Below are positions 35,901 to 46,996 of a DNA stretch of 64,000 bases, piece by piece (position 1 is the first letter of the stretch; every line of letters starts with the position of its first letter). The stretch spans positions 27,516,602 through 27,580,601 of the forward strand of contig OZ020514.1 in NCBI GenBank assembly GCA_963971425.1, written 5' to 3'. Both the position numbers and the translations under genes were made by a program. Below the pieces are notes generated by a model. It made no database searches and was not told the origin of the DNA. It worked only from the letters and a program-made list of their open reading frames with translations. Origin of the DNA: Bryoerythrophyllum caledonicum (lineage: Eukaryota > Streptophyta > Bryopsida > Pottiales > Pottiaceae).

Positions 35901-37206
35901 GGGATGTGATAGTGTTTTGTATATCTGAGAGATATCTAGTATCTTCGGGATGGGATGGCATGTATATGTGAAAGATTAACCACGGTTGTAGTGGGTGATT
36001 AGTGATTTTAATTATTTGAATGTATGGTGATATGAGCATTGGGATAGGGATTTTGTTGATGTTACCTGGGAATGTATATTTTTTGTGTATTAATGTAAGG
36101 AGGCCACCGCGGCCCGGAGTGTATGGTCTCCGTTGTTGCATGCATCTTGTAAGTGCATGCGTGTTGTTAAAGATGAGTTTATAGTTTTGAAATATTTTTT
36201 GTATATATTTTGTAGATTTTGTGGCGGTTAGTTTTGTTTCTTGTATAACTATGAGGGCCGGTGGTGTGTCTGTGTTTGTGGCTAAATTTTGTAAGCTAGG
36301 AAGGGCAGTGTTTAGTGAGGAGGCATTCCATGTGATTATGTATGTGTTTTCTTGATTTGTTCTTATGTTTTGATTTTGTGGGGGGATGTAGGGGATTGGT
36401 GGTGGTGGGCGGGTGTATTCTCGTATAGGGTCTAAGCATTTGAGTGATTCATTAATGAGGTTATTCGGGAGGTAAGGGAATTCTAGTTTTATTGTTTCAT
36501 GCGTTGGAGGTATGGTTTGACTATGTAAAAAGTCATATAGTTCCGTATGTATTGTGTTTTTATGGTTTATAATATTTTGATTATCTTCAAGAAACTTTGT
36601 ATACGGGTGCGGGGTGTGAATGTGTTGTTCGGGTGGGTTTTGTAAGTTTAGTAGAGTTTGTAAGAGTGTATTGGTCCAGGTAATCGTGTTTAGGTTTTGT
36701 GGATTTAGGAGATAGTTACATTCATCTGTGTGTGGGTGAGTAGTGGTTACTAGTGCATATAGAATGTGGGTTGGTGGATGTGCGCTTTTTTGTTGTATGT
36801 ATTGGGCAATGTTTGGGTGTGTATTACTATGTATGTGGTGTAATGTATGTGTGTTTTTTAAGAGAGGAGCAAAGGCTTTTGCAATGTGTCAATATTCCGG
36901 TAGTAGTTTTATGGTGTTCGGTATGAAGTATAGCTTGGCATTCTTTTTATGTGATGTAGGGTGTCTTTTTAGTATGGTAGGCATGGGCCCCGGATTGGTT
37001 TCTATATCACCTCCTAAAAATAGTAGTAATTTGTGGTTTATATGTTTATAATTGTATTATAAAGTTTTTCTATTTTTTGTAATAATTTTTTTTTGAGCCT
37101 TTGTTATGTTATTAATGTTCTGTTTGTTTGGGAGGGGATGGGTGTGTGGAGGTAGGTGGGTAATGTATTTTTTCCTGTTATTCATTTTTATAGGTTGTAA
37201 TTGCAT
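29969..37206 (-). pseudogene. LINE ORF2: 2A, APE endonuclease, reverse transcriptase, RNase H, zinc knuckle and nuclease-like C-terminus
   Basis: One frame runs from ATG 37206 to about 31990, interrupted by TAA 37057-37059, TGA 36889-36891, TAG 34801-34803 and TAA 33370-33372; single-base frameshifts near 31990 and 31485 precede the last open block (to TAA 29969), about 2,400 codons in all. APE: IQETK near 36231-36250, GDFN near 35851-35865, SDH near 35600. RT: DLKNAFGSIDH near 34216-34251, QGDTLSP, and YADD at 33934-33945. RNase H: YYTDGSF near 31411-31435, AHTNIDGNEQAD, but the expected RAEL reads RAKL, so a catalytic Glu is Lys. C-terminus: CPIC-X9-H-X4-C near 30590-30645, then KPD at 30367-30375 and IEFTYCNDR near 30270-30300, resembling a restriction-like endonuclease. 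The coding strand is strongly G-poor. Confidence 0.8.
36985..37011 (-). other. 2A-like ribosome-skipping motif (GDIETNPGP)
   Basis: Minus-strand codons at 37011-36985 read GDIETNPGP, preceded by HKLLLFLG. This fits the 2A/CHYSEL consensus D(V/I)ExNPG followed by P, with the usual Leu-rich lead-in. It is in the same frame as the APE-RT region and lies about 66 codons after the ATG at 37206. In 2A peptides the ribosome skips the Gly-Pro bond, releasing the upstream part as a separate peptide. Confidence 0.8.
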
Positions 37207-38567
37207 TTGTCTTTAACTTCTTTTGTGTACATTTTGTTTGTGTGATTGTTTTTATTTTTTTAATGTTGAGTAGGTGTAAGTATGTTTGTTTGTGAATTTT
37301 TGTAGGTGTATTTGGCCATGTGTGTATATGGTAATTATTCTTTAGAGTGTTTGTATGTGGGATTATGTTGGTGTTTGGTAGGGTATTTGAGTCATTTTTA
37401 TAATATGAGGTTTTATTGTTTTCTTTTGAGTTTATTGTTTTATGTGTGGTTTTTTGTTTGGTTATTGTTATTTTGTTTTTAGTATTGTTATTTATTATGT
37501 ATATATGTATTTTTTGTATGGTTATGTATGTGTTTTTTATTTTGGAGCTTGTTGTCGGTATGTCTTTGTTTGTTTTTTTGGAGTGTGGGGTGGTGGTGAC
37601 AGTGTAGTAATCTTGAGTATTTTGTGTATGTGCGGTGTGTTTGTATATGTAGTCTATAGGTTTGGTGGATTTGTGTATACCATTATGTCTGTTAGTGGGT
37701 ATGTATGTTTTTGTGTATATGTTTGTGTTTGAGGGAAGGTTCGTTTGTAGCAAAGGAGATATAGGTGGTTGTATGGTGGTAGTAATTGTGGGGCGGTATG
37801 TGTTTTTGTATGTTTTGTATTTTCTTGAGGTATAGATATCTTTCCAGGTTTTGTGTCTTTGTCTTGTATTGGTCTGTGGATTTTCTGGTTGGTGTGTATT
37901 CTCCCGAAGGAAGTGTGTTCCAAGAGTTTTTGTACGAAGTTTATATATATGTAGATGGAGTACCATTCCATAGGTAGCGGAGATATACATTAATCCATAT
38001 AGTGTAAGTACTATATGTCACTCGTGTCTCACTTCTAGGTGTGTTTGTAACCACTATGTAAAAAGTAGGGTGTCTAGTAGCTAATTGAGTTTTTAGAGGT
38101 GGGGGGAAGATAGCTACTCTATGTAGGATATTTAGGTAGTAGATTTTTAGTGAGGTGGAGTATAAGATGATGTTATATGGTTGAGGGTAGGTAGATATTG
38201 GTGTAGCAATAGAGATAAATGACAAGATATATCTTTGTGAATAAAGTAATATAAGCTTGTGGTGAGAACAAGTAGAGGGTGGGAGGAGAACGCAATTTAC
38301 TCTCAGAGAGAAGGTTGTAGCTATATCATTGTAATAGGGTGTAGTGAGTGGAAGTGTGCATTGGTGTAGGTAGCAAATATACTAAAAGGATGTGAGGAGA
38401 GTAGTGGAAGGTGGGAGGATGAGCGGGGTGTACTAGGAGATTAAGAGATGTTTCTATACTCTTGTGGTGCGGTGAGGCATCTAAGGTAGGCCTAGTTGTG
38501 ATAGGGGAGTCATTGTTACTCACCCATGGAGCTTCATGGCGTTGAGATGTTTGTCTATATTCCGTGG

Positions 38568-41478
38568 TCAGTCCACGTTTGACGAGTCTCCAAGGGCTGT
38601 GGCTTTGGATCTTGTGATGTCTTGCATTGCAAGTAGTGTCGAGGTCATGAGGCTCTCTACGTTGGCAAGTTTGTCTTGGAGTTCTCGAGTGCTTTTGTCA
38701 GTGTAGGCCCTAGTCTCTTTGATGATGTCTTCGCGCAAGGTGGTGAGCTCCTGTCTCAGTCTTTGATTCCCTGCCTCCATAATGGAGGCTATCTCCGAAC
38801 GAGAGATGCCAGAAGGGGCAGGGGTAGCTTGGATGGAAGCCACCGTATTCACAAGGGCCTTGTTAATGTCATTGAATCCCCAATTCTCCACAAGAGTGGG
38901 GGAAGGGGGGTCTGCGCCTTCTAGGCTACGGCGGTGAGGTGAGGTCTCTACTTGGTGTCTACCTATGATGAAGATTTTGTTCAAGAACTGTCTGTAGGTG
39001 ATGGGATTTTGGAGTTGCACATTGGCTCCTCCATTGTGTTTCCCCCCTTCTTGCTTTTGGAACCATAAAGATACTAAGTTTTCCCCAAATAACTTATGAA
39101 TGGCTTGCGTGGTTTCTGCCAAGCTGGTTAGTATGGGAAGGTGAGAGAGAGTGATCGTGAGGGCATCTTTCTTTGCTCTATCCGTAGCTGATAGGGTGTC
39201 AGAGCTCGAGGCTAATATCTTGCTAATATCTTCTGTCTTGTGGTGATGCTATGGATTTCAAACTTCTTGGCCTGTTGTGGGATTGGGGCCACTATGAAGG
39301 CATGGGATTCATTTTCCATTTTCTGTACGTCCGTAACTTCAAATTCTAATTTCCTTGTAAAGCCATTAGATACTACATCCTGGAAGAGGGAGTGTGCAGG
39401 CACCCCCTTGAGGTTGTCACTCTTGATTTTTACGGACAGATTCTTCCTGGCCACTGCATGAAAGGTCTTGCATACTTTACCTCTGGTGGCTGGTCCTAGC
39501 GGGTTTAAGTGCAAAATGAAATACCGTGTGCCTCTAAGTAGTGCAATGGCATCCACCTCTGGCCTGAGGAGGTGGAGCTTGATAATTCCTGACCATATGC
39601 TTTTGCCATGTTTTTTGACCCCCTTACATAGGATTGCTACGGGGTCTATCAAGTCCTTGCCAAGGGGTATCTTCATATGTTCAAGCCTAGCAATGGTAAG
39701 CTTCCTCACATCCTCATGGTATAATGGGTGTTGTGGTAGTTCAAAGTGTATTGCTACTTGAAAATCAAAGGAAAGGCCTGTCTCAAGGGAGGTGGAGATG
39801 TCAAATGGTACCTGTGTTAGATTATAATGTTGCCCCGCGATGTTGTCACTCCGTATAGGGGAGTATAAGAGTTGTGGGACTCTTGGATATGCCACGTTGG
39901 CGCCAATAGCCTCCTCAGCTTCCTCCTTGGGCATACCGCGAGTAATCATGTCCAAGACGCTCTCACCACTAACCAGAGGCTCGTGTCCTTCATCAATTGC
40001 GAGTTTCTCCATGGTGGAGAAACCCAGCCAAAAGCGAAAGGAGGAAAAGTCTGGAATAGAGACTTGTAGAAAGGGTGTAGAATTACCTTTGGCTTTCTTT
40101 GTGGGGGTTGGGGCTTCTTCAATAGAAGGACTGTCCTTGTGGGCTTCTGTAGACCGCTTAGAAGTTTCTGATGTGCTCTCCACCTCCATGTCTTTTGCTC
40201 TGGAGTCTTGGAAAAGCTTGAGTTGATTGCTGGAGCGGTCTCTTCGAGTTGCCTAGGATGCTTGGGGTGCATTGTCAGCCATCTCCTCGAGTGCTGTGGT
40301 GCCTGTCGTGCTTCTCCTCTTACTTCTGATGTGGCCGCTGAGAGTCAGTTCCTGGTCATAGTCAGAGTTCTGCCTATCGTTTCTAAAGTGACCTAGAGGG
40401 GCCGACTCCGCATCAGAGTCCGTTTCTTCTTGCAGTAGGAGCCGGCGGGTGGGGGCACCATTCTTCTTGGTGAGCTTGGAGGGGGGTGTTGGCTCTAGCT
40501 TGGCTTGTGTGCTATTCCTTCGCCGGAGTCGGCGGGGCGAGGCGGCATGTCTGTTGCGGGGTGAGGCAGCGTGTCTGCTGCGGAGCGAGGCAGCGTGCTT
40601 GCTGCGGGGGTCTGGGGTGGGCGATGGCTGGGGTCCGAGTTGGTCCCTGTCTTCTAACCAGAGTCTATGAGAAGGGGCAACGCTCCTATGGCGAATCTCG
40701 GAGGGGGGGGGCGATGTCTGGGGATCACTTTGTGGTCTCCTCTTTAGTCGGAGTAGACGGGGCGGGGCAGCGTTGCTACTGCGAGGCTCGGAGGTGGGCA
40801 ACGGCTGAGTTCCGAGTTGAGGTTGGCTTATCCCTCGGAGTCGGTGTGGAGGGGCTGTGCTCCTATTGCAAGGTTCGAGGGGAGGCGATGTCAGGGGTTC
40901 CAGTTGCGGGTGTGTTCGCAGCCGAAGTAAACGGGTGGAGGTAGCGTTTCTTCTGCGGGGCTTGGAGGTGGGCGATGGCTGGGGTTCGGGTTGAGTCAGT
41001 TCCACTGGCTGGAGACGGGGATGAGAGGCAGCGCTCCTGTGGTGGGTCTTGGCGGGGGGTGATGGCTGGTGTGCGAGCGAGACGAAGTCTTCAGTCGCAG
41101 TGGGCAAAGCTGGGCGACGTGCCTGTGTCGAGGCTCGTGAAGGGGCGCTGCTTGGTGCTTGCTTTGTGTCTGTGTCGGGTCTAGGAGTTGGGTCGTCTTC
41201 TTCGGCTGGCGGTGGTTTGTTCGGGAGGGAGGTTGTTGTGTTGTTGGCTGTGGTGGTGGTCGTACGGTCGTCTCCAATCGCCCTGTATGTCTCTGCTCTG
41301 TAAGTCCTCTACCTATCCTTGTTGTGGTGTCTGTGGGTTGCTTTGTCCTTGGGCTTGTGCGTCTCCTTAGAAGCTCCGGGGCTGATATTGTTGGTGGGGG
41401 AGTCTCAGGGTTCTTCCAGGAGGCTTTCCGCTTTGTTGGGAGGGCCTGTTCGGGTTCCCAGCTCATACGTGCACTCAT
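38568..41478 (-). pseudogene. LINE ORF1 (Arg-rich repeats, conserved middle domain, coiled-coil end)
   Basis: Minus strand, about 970 codons. 41478-41000 and 41107-40253 are Pro/Arg/Ser-rich in two frames, with about seven ~30-residue repeats (pattern SPP..EPR.R.AAPPRLLRL). TAG at 40253-40255 interrupts, and the same frame continues to 39212 with a mixed alpha/beta stretch (residues such as GIIKLHLLRPEVDAIALL) that could be an RRM-like or other RNA-binding fold. A frameshift near 39240, beside a GCTAATATCTT duplication, leads to the last block (39122-38568), which ends in a coiled-coil-like helix. Basic N-terminus plus coiled coil fits an RNA-binding ORF1. Unlike ORF2, its base use is not G-depleted, which hints at a separate origin. 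Confidence 0.6.
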
Positions 41479-42736
41479 AGAGCTGCCTTGTGTTGGTTGG
41501 TTTCGTCCATTGTGGTGTTTGGCTAGTGGGTTTAGGTAGGAGGGGTGGCAGATTGTTGATGTCGCGGTCTTGTTGTGAGGAGGATACCTTCTGTCGTATA
41601 TGAGGTTGCTATCGTGGGGTTTCTTAGGGGGGCATTGTGGTTGTTCTCCGCTGCTCCAGGCTGCTTCAGTCTGTATCCTTCCCTAACTTCTTGCCTCGTC
41701 TGCTGCAAGTTGTGCTACACGACTTTGTTGTTCGTCCTTTTCAAGGGGTCGCACTTTGCTTCTGTCTTTTTTCCCTGCTCCGAGGGGTTCGCTTATAGGG
41801 GGGGCAATTCACTAGGGAGCTCATGTCTGATATTGGGTTGGCTCTTGATGCCGGGGGTACGCTGTCCTTGGTTGGTGAGGAGTGCCGCTCGGGAGAGGCG
41901 TTGTTCTTCTGGCTGATGTCTTTGAAAAAATTTCCCCTGTAGGTCCTTGTATGCGCGCAGTTTTCTTCTTTGGTTGGTGTTGTAATTGCCGTTGAGCAGG
42001 GTTATGGCGTCTAGAGTTCTAGGCGGATTTCTCCAGCGCTTCCGCTCTTGGGAGTGGCGTGCAACTGGTATTTCTACTTCACTCTCTCTGAGTTTGTTAG
42101 TATATTTTCTTGCATATTTATGTGTGTTATCTACGTGAGTGTATGAATAGTTATTAAGAGTGTGAGTGCAATGTATTAAAACAGGACGAGGTTTGGGAGA
42201 GGAGCAAGCCGGGTAGTTGGTCTTCGTGTGGAGCGTGTTGGCCTGGCTTCCTTGGCCTCGTTTTGCTCCAGTCGTATTTTTTGATGCTTGCGTGTGGTGG
42301 GAGGTGGCGCTTTGAAGCTGATTTTTTGTAGTGTTGTATGTTGGGATGTCTTCGTTGAAGACTCGTCTTTCGATTCTTGCTTCAGCCTCTGCAAGAGTCA
42401 CAAAACTTTTCCACGAGGTATGAGTTCTCACTTTTTTTGGTGATATATGTGCTTGTTAAGTGGTTTTAGTCTGTTTTCTAGTTCTTCTAGTGGAGTGCTT
42501 ATAGTGCTCGATTTTCTTTTTAGTTCTTTGTTTTGTGATGTGTAGTGATAAGCAGTGTGTGTAGGGTGTAAGTGGTGAAAGAGGTAGCAACTATAGAAAA
42601 GAAATGACGTAAAACAAAGTGAGGTAGTTAGGATTAGAATGAGCCTGATATTGGAGTTTTCCTTGTGCTGCAGCTGAGTCGCATGTGGTGTGTCTGTTGG
42701 CTCCTCTCTCATTCCATGTGGCTTTGGTGGGGTTGG

Positions 42737-42905
42737 TTGGTGAAGTTGGTGGGATTGAGCTGGTCTCTGCAGTGCAGGTTGGCGGAGTGTGTTGATGTAA
42801 GTCGGCTCCGATGGAGCTGGTTGGTGAAGCTGGTGGGATCGAGCTGGTCTCTGCAGGGCAGGTTGCCGGAGTATGTCGATGTGAGCCGGCTCCGGTGGAG
42901 CAGGT
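42737..42905. repeat. 84-bp tandem repeat in LINE 5' region
   Basis: Two units starting at TTGGTGAAG (42737 and 42821), each containing GAGCTGGTCTCTGCAG and CGGCTCCG, with the start of a third unit. Comparable to monomer-type promoters of some LINEs (inference). Confidence 0.75.
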
Positions 42906-43170
42906 TGTCGGAGCAGATCTCAGAGATTGTGAGCTGGGATCGGTGTTCTACTGTTAGGACGAGCTGTGACTATCTATTTGCCTGTGGTGTGTGTGCTTGT
43001 GCGTCGTGGATCTAGTATTGTGTCCACTTTGTTTGCTCGTACTTTCGAACTGCTACTACGGCGTAGTTGCGCTGGATCTGTTGGGCCTATCACTTTGCGA
43101 GATTTTCTGAGTTTCTACGGAGTAGGGGAGGGAGGAGTGGATAGATCTGAATCGTCTTGATCCAGCAACT

Positions 43171-44269
43171 GAGATTGGATCTGGCTAGGGTCATAGTCCA
43201 CTACGGTTACTCACTTTTGGGCAAAAACTGAGAATTCAATTTAAAATTCAAAAAAAAGTTTTTAACATTTTGGTTGATTGGTGATAGAAGTTAACTTGAT
43301 CCTACATGTAGGCCTGATTTTTTTGTTATTTTATTCCTTCTACAAGGAGTTTTTTGGAACGCTAAACTTGAGAGGAGGGACATTGTGACGCTAAAAATTC
43401 CTAATTTTGAGTTTACAATTATTTCAACAATGATCTAATTATTAAAAAATTATATATACGTGTTCAATCTTGTATATTTCCTTTTCCAATCAACAAAAGT
43501 GTAAAAAAGATTATTTTCAATTTTTTATGGAATTTCTCATTTTTTAGTGAATTAGTGAATAAAACCTAATAATGATTATAAAATGGTGAATTGCCCTTAG
43601 ACCCTAGGATCCATTAGTAATGTCAATCATTCCACAAAGTTCAATTATGCCATTTTCCTGATTTATATATCCTTAAAATAAATTAGTGTTTTTTTTTACT
43701 TTTGTGACACTGTGACGCAAAAAACGGGGTACCTTAGTGGACCGTGACCCGCTAGTCTATGCGCGTAGTGAGTACAATGATGGTAGATTTGGCTAGCCAA
43801 CACATAGGTTCCCTCTCTTTTCAGTGTACCTCTAACAATCTCCTCACAATGTGTTCACTAGCGCCTAACTCAACACAGATCTGAATCATTTTTTATTTTT
43901 TTTATTTTTATTTTTATTTTTTTGTCCAATCCAACACATTTGACTTTCAGCATCACCTCATACACAAAACACTGCAAAGGGAGGACATTCACTAAGCCCA
44001 ACACCTCTTGGCAACCCTAATGCATGTTTTTGTGACTAACTCCACACTCCCCTCACCTGAAAACGTGGAGCGATTTAGCTAAGCATTCTCAAAAAAAAAA
44101 AAAAAAAAACTGTTGACATGATCATAAATATTAGAAGTGGCAAAGTAAAAACATACTTTGAACCTCGATATTAACCCCTAAGGTACCGTGACAATTTCAC
44201 ACCAAAAACACTTCAGAATTGTTGGATTCTAGTGCAATGAATAAAGAAGGAAAAAAAACAATTTCATTT
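43171..44269. other. A+T-rich flank of LINE
   Basis: No gene. Contains T-rich and TTTTTATTTT runs near 43890-43920 and an A19 run near 44092-44110. Confidence 0.5.
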
Positions 44270-44900
44270 TTGGTTTTGACCGTAGGATCTAAATTAAGAC
44301 TTATTAAGAAACATACTCTCAAAATTTCATTAACTTTGACCGCACGGATTGAAAGATTATAGTGTTTGAAGTCAAGCAAATTGTTCATTTTCTTCCATGC
44401 ATTCAGTGGATCAACAGACTTTTACTTCACTTGGTGTCAACTCTTTGCACTACACAAGGTCTAAATCCATTACCATCTTGTTAAGCATGATAATAGTTCC
44501 TTATTCACCAATTTTTAGAGGCAGAGGAAGAGAATAACATATTTGAAAACATTTGTGCAAGGTATTGAGGTTCAAAATTTGCCATTTCATGCTTTGGTTT
44601 TTGTGAAGTAAACATGTTTTAAATTGATATTCCAAATGGTCAATAGGAAGGCTTACACCACATATTGTTGTGGAAAAAATGAAAAGTCGAAAACATGAAG
44701 ATCTTTAAGTTTTATGTGGAAAAGTAGAAGTTTTTTTGGTACCTTGCCCGACAATGTGTGACAATGTATGAAAATGTTTGACTTGGGATAATATACTATT
44801 TTTCACTAAAGACAAGAACTTTTTTTGGACAATATAAAGGAAAATAATATTACTTTGCTAGTATTGAAAAACTCACATTCAATAAAGTGTCCTATTAAAA
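44270..44900 (+). repeat. ~600 bp dispersed repeat, direct copy
   Basis: Matches the inverted copy at 3890-4470 and in part 29333-29475. Landmarks: GACCGCACGGATTG near 44338, ACACAAGGT near 44452, GACAATGTGTGACAATG near 44750, TAAAGTGTCC near 44884. Confidence 0.6.
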
Positions 44901-45299
44901 GCTTTTGGAGGTGCCCAAGGTACCCGCTCTCCCATTTGAAATTCAAAACCCTACTAACTTTTTCATTAAATGACAGATTTGGGGAGAAATTGTTCTCCCA
45001 TTAAGGTCTTAGTATTGTCCTTCTGCAATAAAAATTTCAAAGTGGAATGTTGGAAATTTTACATCCGAGGAACCTGAGTACACTTTCAAAAAGCTCATTT
45101 TTGACACTTGGTCCTTTAGAGGTTAATTAATTCAAAATAGGCAAAAATATCCCTTCATAAACAATTGTACCTATATGGCTATGTCCATAATGGCAACAAC
45201 ATGGACAAGGAATTTCCCGCATACTTATTGAAGGGAAAATCTGTTGCCGATCATATTACCCGATTTCGTTTCCTAAACCTTGGCAAATTACTGTTGCGA
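44901..45299. other. Spacer downstream of RING copy 2
   Basis: No gene; the first ~60 bases continue the similarity to the flank of the 3.9 kb repeat. Confidence 0.4.
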
Positions 45300-46255
45300 T
45301 CTTGAAGGGTTGGAGGAGTCACCGCCTTGTGCACAAACATTACTCCATGTGCCATATCCAAGGCGTTCATGGCGAATCACCATTTTCGAATATCAAGGCA
45401 TGTCCCCACTATTTAGCCATTCCTTTACCTCTCGGGCAACTTCATCCAATATGGCATCGAGCGCCGCCACCAGTAGTCGTTTACAATGGTAGCGTTCTTC
45501 CTAAAACAAGTCCTCTGTACCGGTGTTCTCAGATAGAGGAGTTCCAAGATAGGCTCTGTGTAGTTCCACGGTCTCTACCGCTCGCTCACCAGATGAGTTG
45601 TAATATGGTTTTGACCCTAAACCGTGCACCAACTCCTTCCTCGGAGGATTCCAATGCCATCCCATGGTTTGATAAAAAAACATCTTCATGCCATACCCAA
45701 GCGGGTTGTCAGGATACATCTCGTTCGCAGCTTGAATTATCTTCTCTGCATCATCTTCCAAGTTTTCCCCCCCAAACTTATGCCACACTTGTGCCTTTGA
45801 CATATTGTGCCTCCAGCTCCACTCAACAGGGTGTCCATTGAAGTTGCCAAGTTCAAAATCATAATCATCTTGGCGATACACCCAATGGCTTGGCATGAAA
45901 TATCGGATTCCAAATTGCAGATACAAACGTGGATGTAATGGCGCTCTACAATACTGTACATACGTGAGCAAATCATACTCTTGATTAGACATTGTGCATG
46001 GAACAAATGGCCACATGATCCAATCGTAAAACACCCTTCTGGGCCCCAAGCATTTCCGCAAATAGGACATGACAATCCGTCGGATGTCATCGGATGTGGT
46101 TTTAGCCACAACGGCTTCCCCATCATATCTAGGGGATGGTCATGCACATCCTCAATGTTCCAATGATGATTGTCTTCTGTGACGCGCTTCCAATCAATGC
46201 TATTGTTGTTCGTCTTGATTGACGATTCCTTGTTGTCCCAACTTTTCAAATACAT
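45300..46255 (-). pseudogene. RING-finger-type protein gene (copy 2), shortened and broken
   Basis: Minus strand. The frame from 46255 encodes NSIDW, a Trp-containing linker, and a RING-like start (CPIC, GSCGHLFHAQC) down to about 46000; a frameshift near 45960-46000 leads to the frame ending near 45501, which carries LYLQFG, PSHWVYRQDD and a WSWRHN segment; further helical sequence, with a TAG and a TGA, continues to about 45310. It aligns with copy 1 from about 27890 to 28800. The ~1.2 kb encoding the N-terminal and coiled-coil parts of copy 1 is absent here: the shared promoter-like block (46458-46526) lies only about 200 bases upstream. So this is an internally deleted relative. It is divergent from the kinase pseudogene at 47206. 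Confidence 0.6.
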
Positions 46256-46457
46256 AGTTTCCTCTGGAGACTCGATGTGACAACTATAACAACAACTATA
46301 ACAACTACTTTCACTTCAAAGTAGTCCCAATCGTGCACTTCAAAAGAGTGCTACCTAGGAGTGTTATGACCCTAAAACCTTCTTGGAATATCCGATGTCT
46401 TTTGTACCTGTTCAATTGCGTTTGAGGACAAAAATCCCCCCCTTGGAAGAATCTTGG

Positions 46458-46526
46458 ACCTCAAAAGGACCATTTCCCCACCTAAAAACCCCGCACATCC
46501 GCTGTTAACGTAGAGGCAAGTGCGTC
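46458..46526 (-). promoter_or_regulatory. Conserved block shared with first RING gene
   Basis: On the minus strand: GACGCACTTGCCTC, then TTTTTAGGTGGGG and TGGTCCTTTTGAGG, as at 26308-26372. It lies between the CATCCGC array and the RING-type frame. Confidence 0.5.
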
Positions 46527-46589
46527 ATGGCGTCCTGATGAGTAAGAAAGTGTGAGGCCACATTGAACTTCTTTGCCTTCTATAACACG

Positions 46590-46965
46590 TCGGCCTTGTC
46601 CGCCCCCCATCCGCCTCCCTTGCTTCCATCCGCTCCCATCCGCACCCATCCGCAGCTGCATCCGTAGTCCTTGTCTACTGCCCATCTGCGCCTAACCGCA
46701 CCCATCTGCTCCCCACCCGCCCCCACCCGCTCCCCATCCGCACACCATCCGCAGTTCCCATCCGCACTCCCTCTCCGCTCTCCATCCACGCCCTCTCCAC
46801 ATCCATCCGCTCCATACGCGCTCCGCATCAGCAGTTACCATCCGCAGCCCCCATTTGCAGTCCCTGTACGCTGCTCATCCGGGCCCCATCCGCTCTCATC
46901 GATCCCCATCCGCTCCCCATCTACGTCCATTTGCGCCCCGTCCGCTACCCGACCGTGCGATTCTC
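46590..46965. repeat. CATCCGC minisatellite, array 2
   Basis: Degenerate units such as CCCATCCGC, CACCCATCCG and CTCCCCATCCG on the plus strand. Relative to the minus-strand RING gene it has the same orientation as array 1 has to RING copy 1 (G-rich on the coding strand). It also lies upstream of the plus-strand kinase TATA box, so it sits between divergent genes. Confidence 0.85.
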
Positions 46966-46988
46966 AATGTTCTCGACTCGTCAAGGCC

Positions 46989-46996
46989 TATATAAA
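46989..46996 (+). promoter_or_regulatory. TATA box of kinase-type gene
   Basis: TATATAAA in the context GGCCTATATAAAGGC, 210 bases before the ATG at 47206 and just after the CATCCGC array. Confidence 0.55.

Larger units (their letters stand above)
29706..43170 (-). mobile_element. Very long LINE (non-LTR retrotransposon) with ORF1, 2A, APE, RT, RNase H and C-terminal nuclease-like region
   Basis: Minus strand. From 5' to 3': a G/T-rich 5' region with an 84-bp tandem repeat (42737-42905), ORF1 (41478-38568), a spacer, ORF2 (37206-29969), then a ~260-base 3' end closing with a stem-loop at 29708-29731. The 3' end is fixed by alignment with the truncated copy at 54690-56226. The 5' end is less certain; balanced, G/C-richer sequence ends near 43170 and ordinary A+T-rich DNA follows. 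About 13.5 kb is long for a LINE. I see no clear target-site duplication. Both ORFs carry stops and frameshifts, so this copy is old. APE together with a possible restriction-like C-terminus recalls the Dualen/RandI clade (inference). Confidence 0.75.

Noticed and set aside
37178..37990. 270-codon minus-strand frame between LINE ORF1 and ORF2
   Set aside because: The strand is almost free of G, so TAG and TGA are rare and long frames arise by chance. The product is a Lys/Thr/Asn/Ile low-complexity chain with no motif. The real ORF2 frame with the 2A motif overlaps its end in another register.
40208..41916. Plus-strand frames opposite LINE ORF1
   Set aside because: Antisense shadows of the G+C-rich ORF1 repeats; the minus strand carries the consistent protein and element order.
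29640..43240. Target-site duplication for the large LINE
   Set aside because: GAGAATT occurs near both ends but is too short and offset to be convincing.
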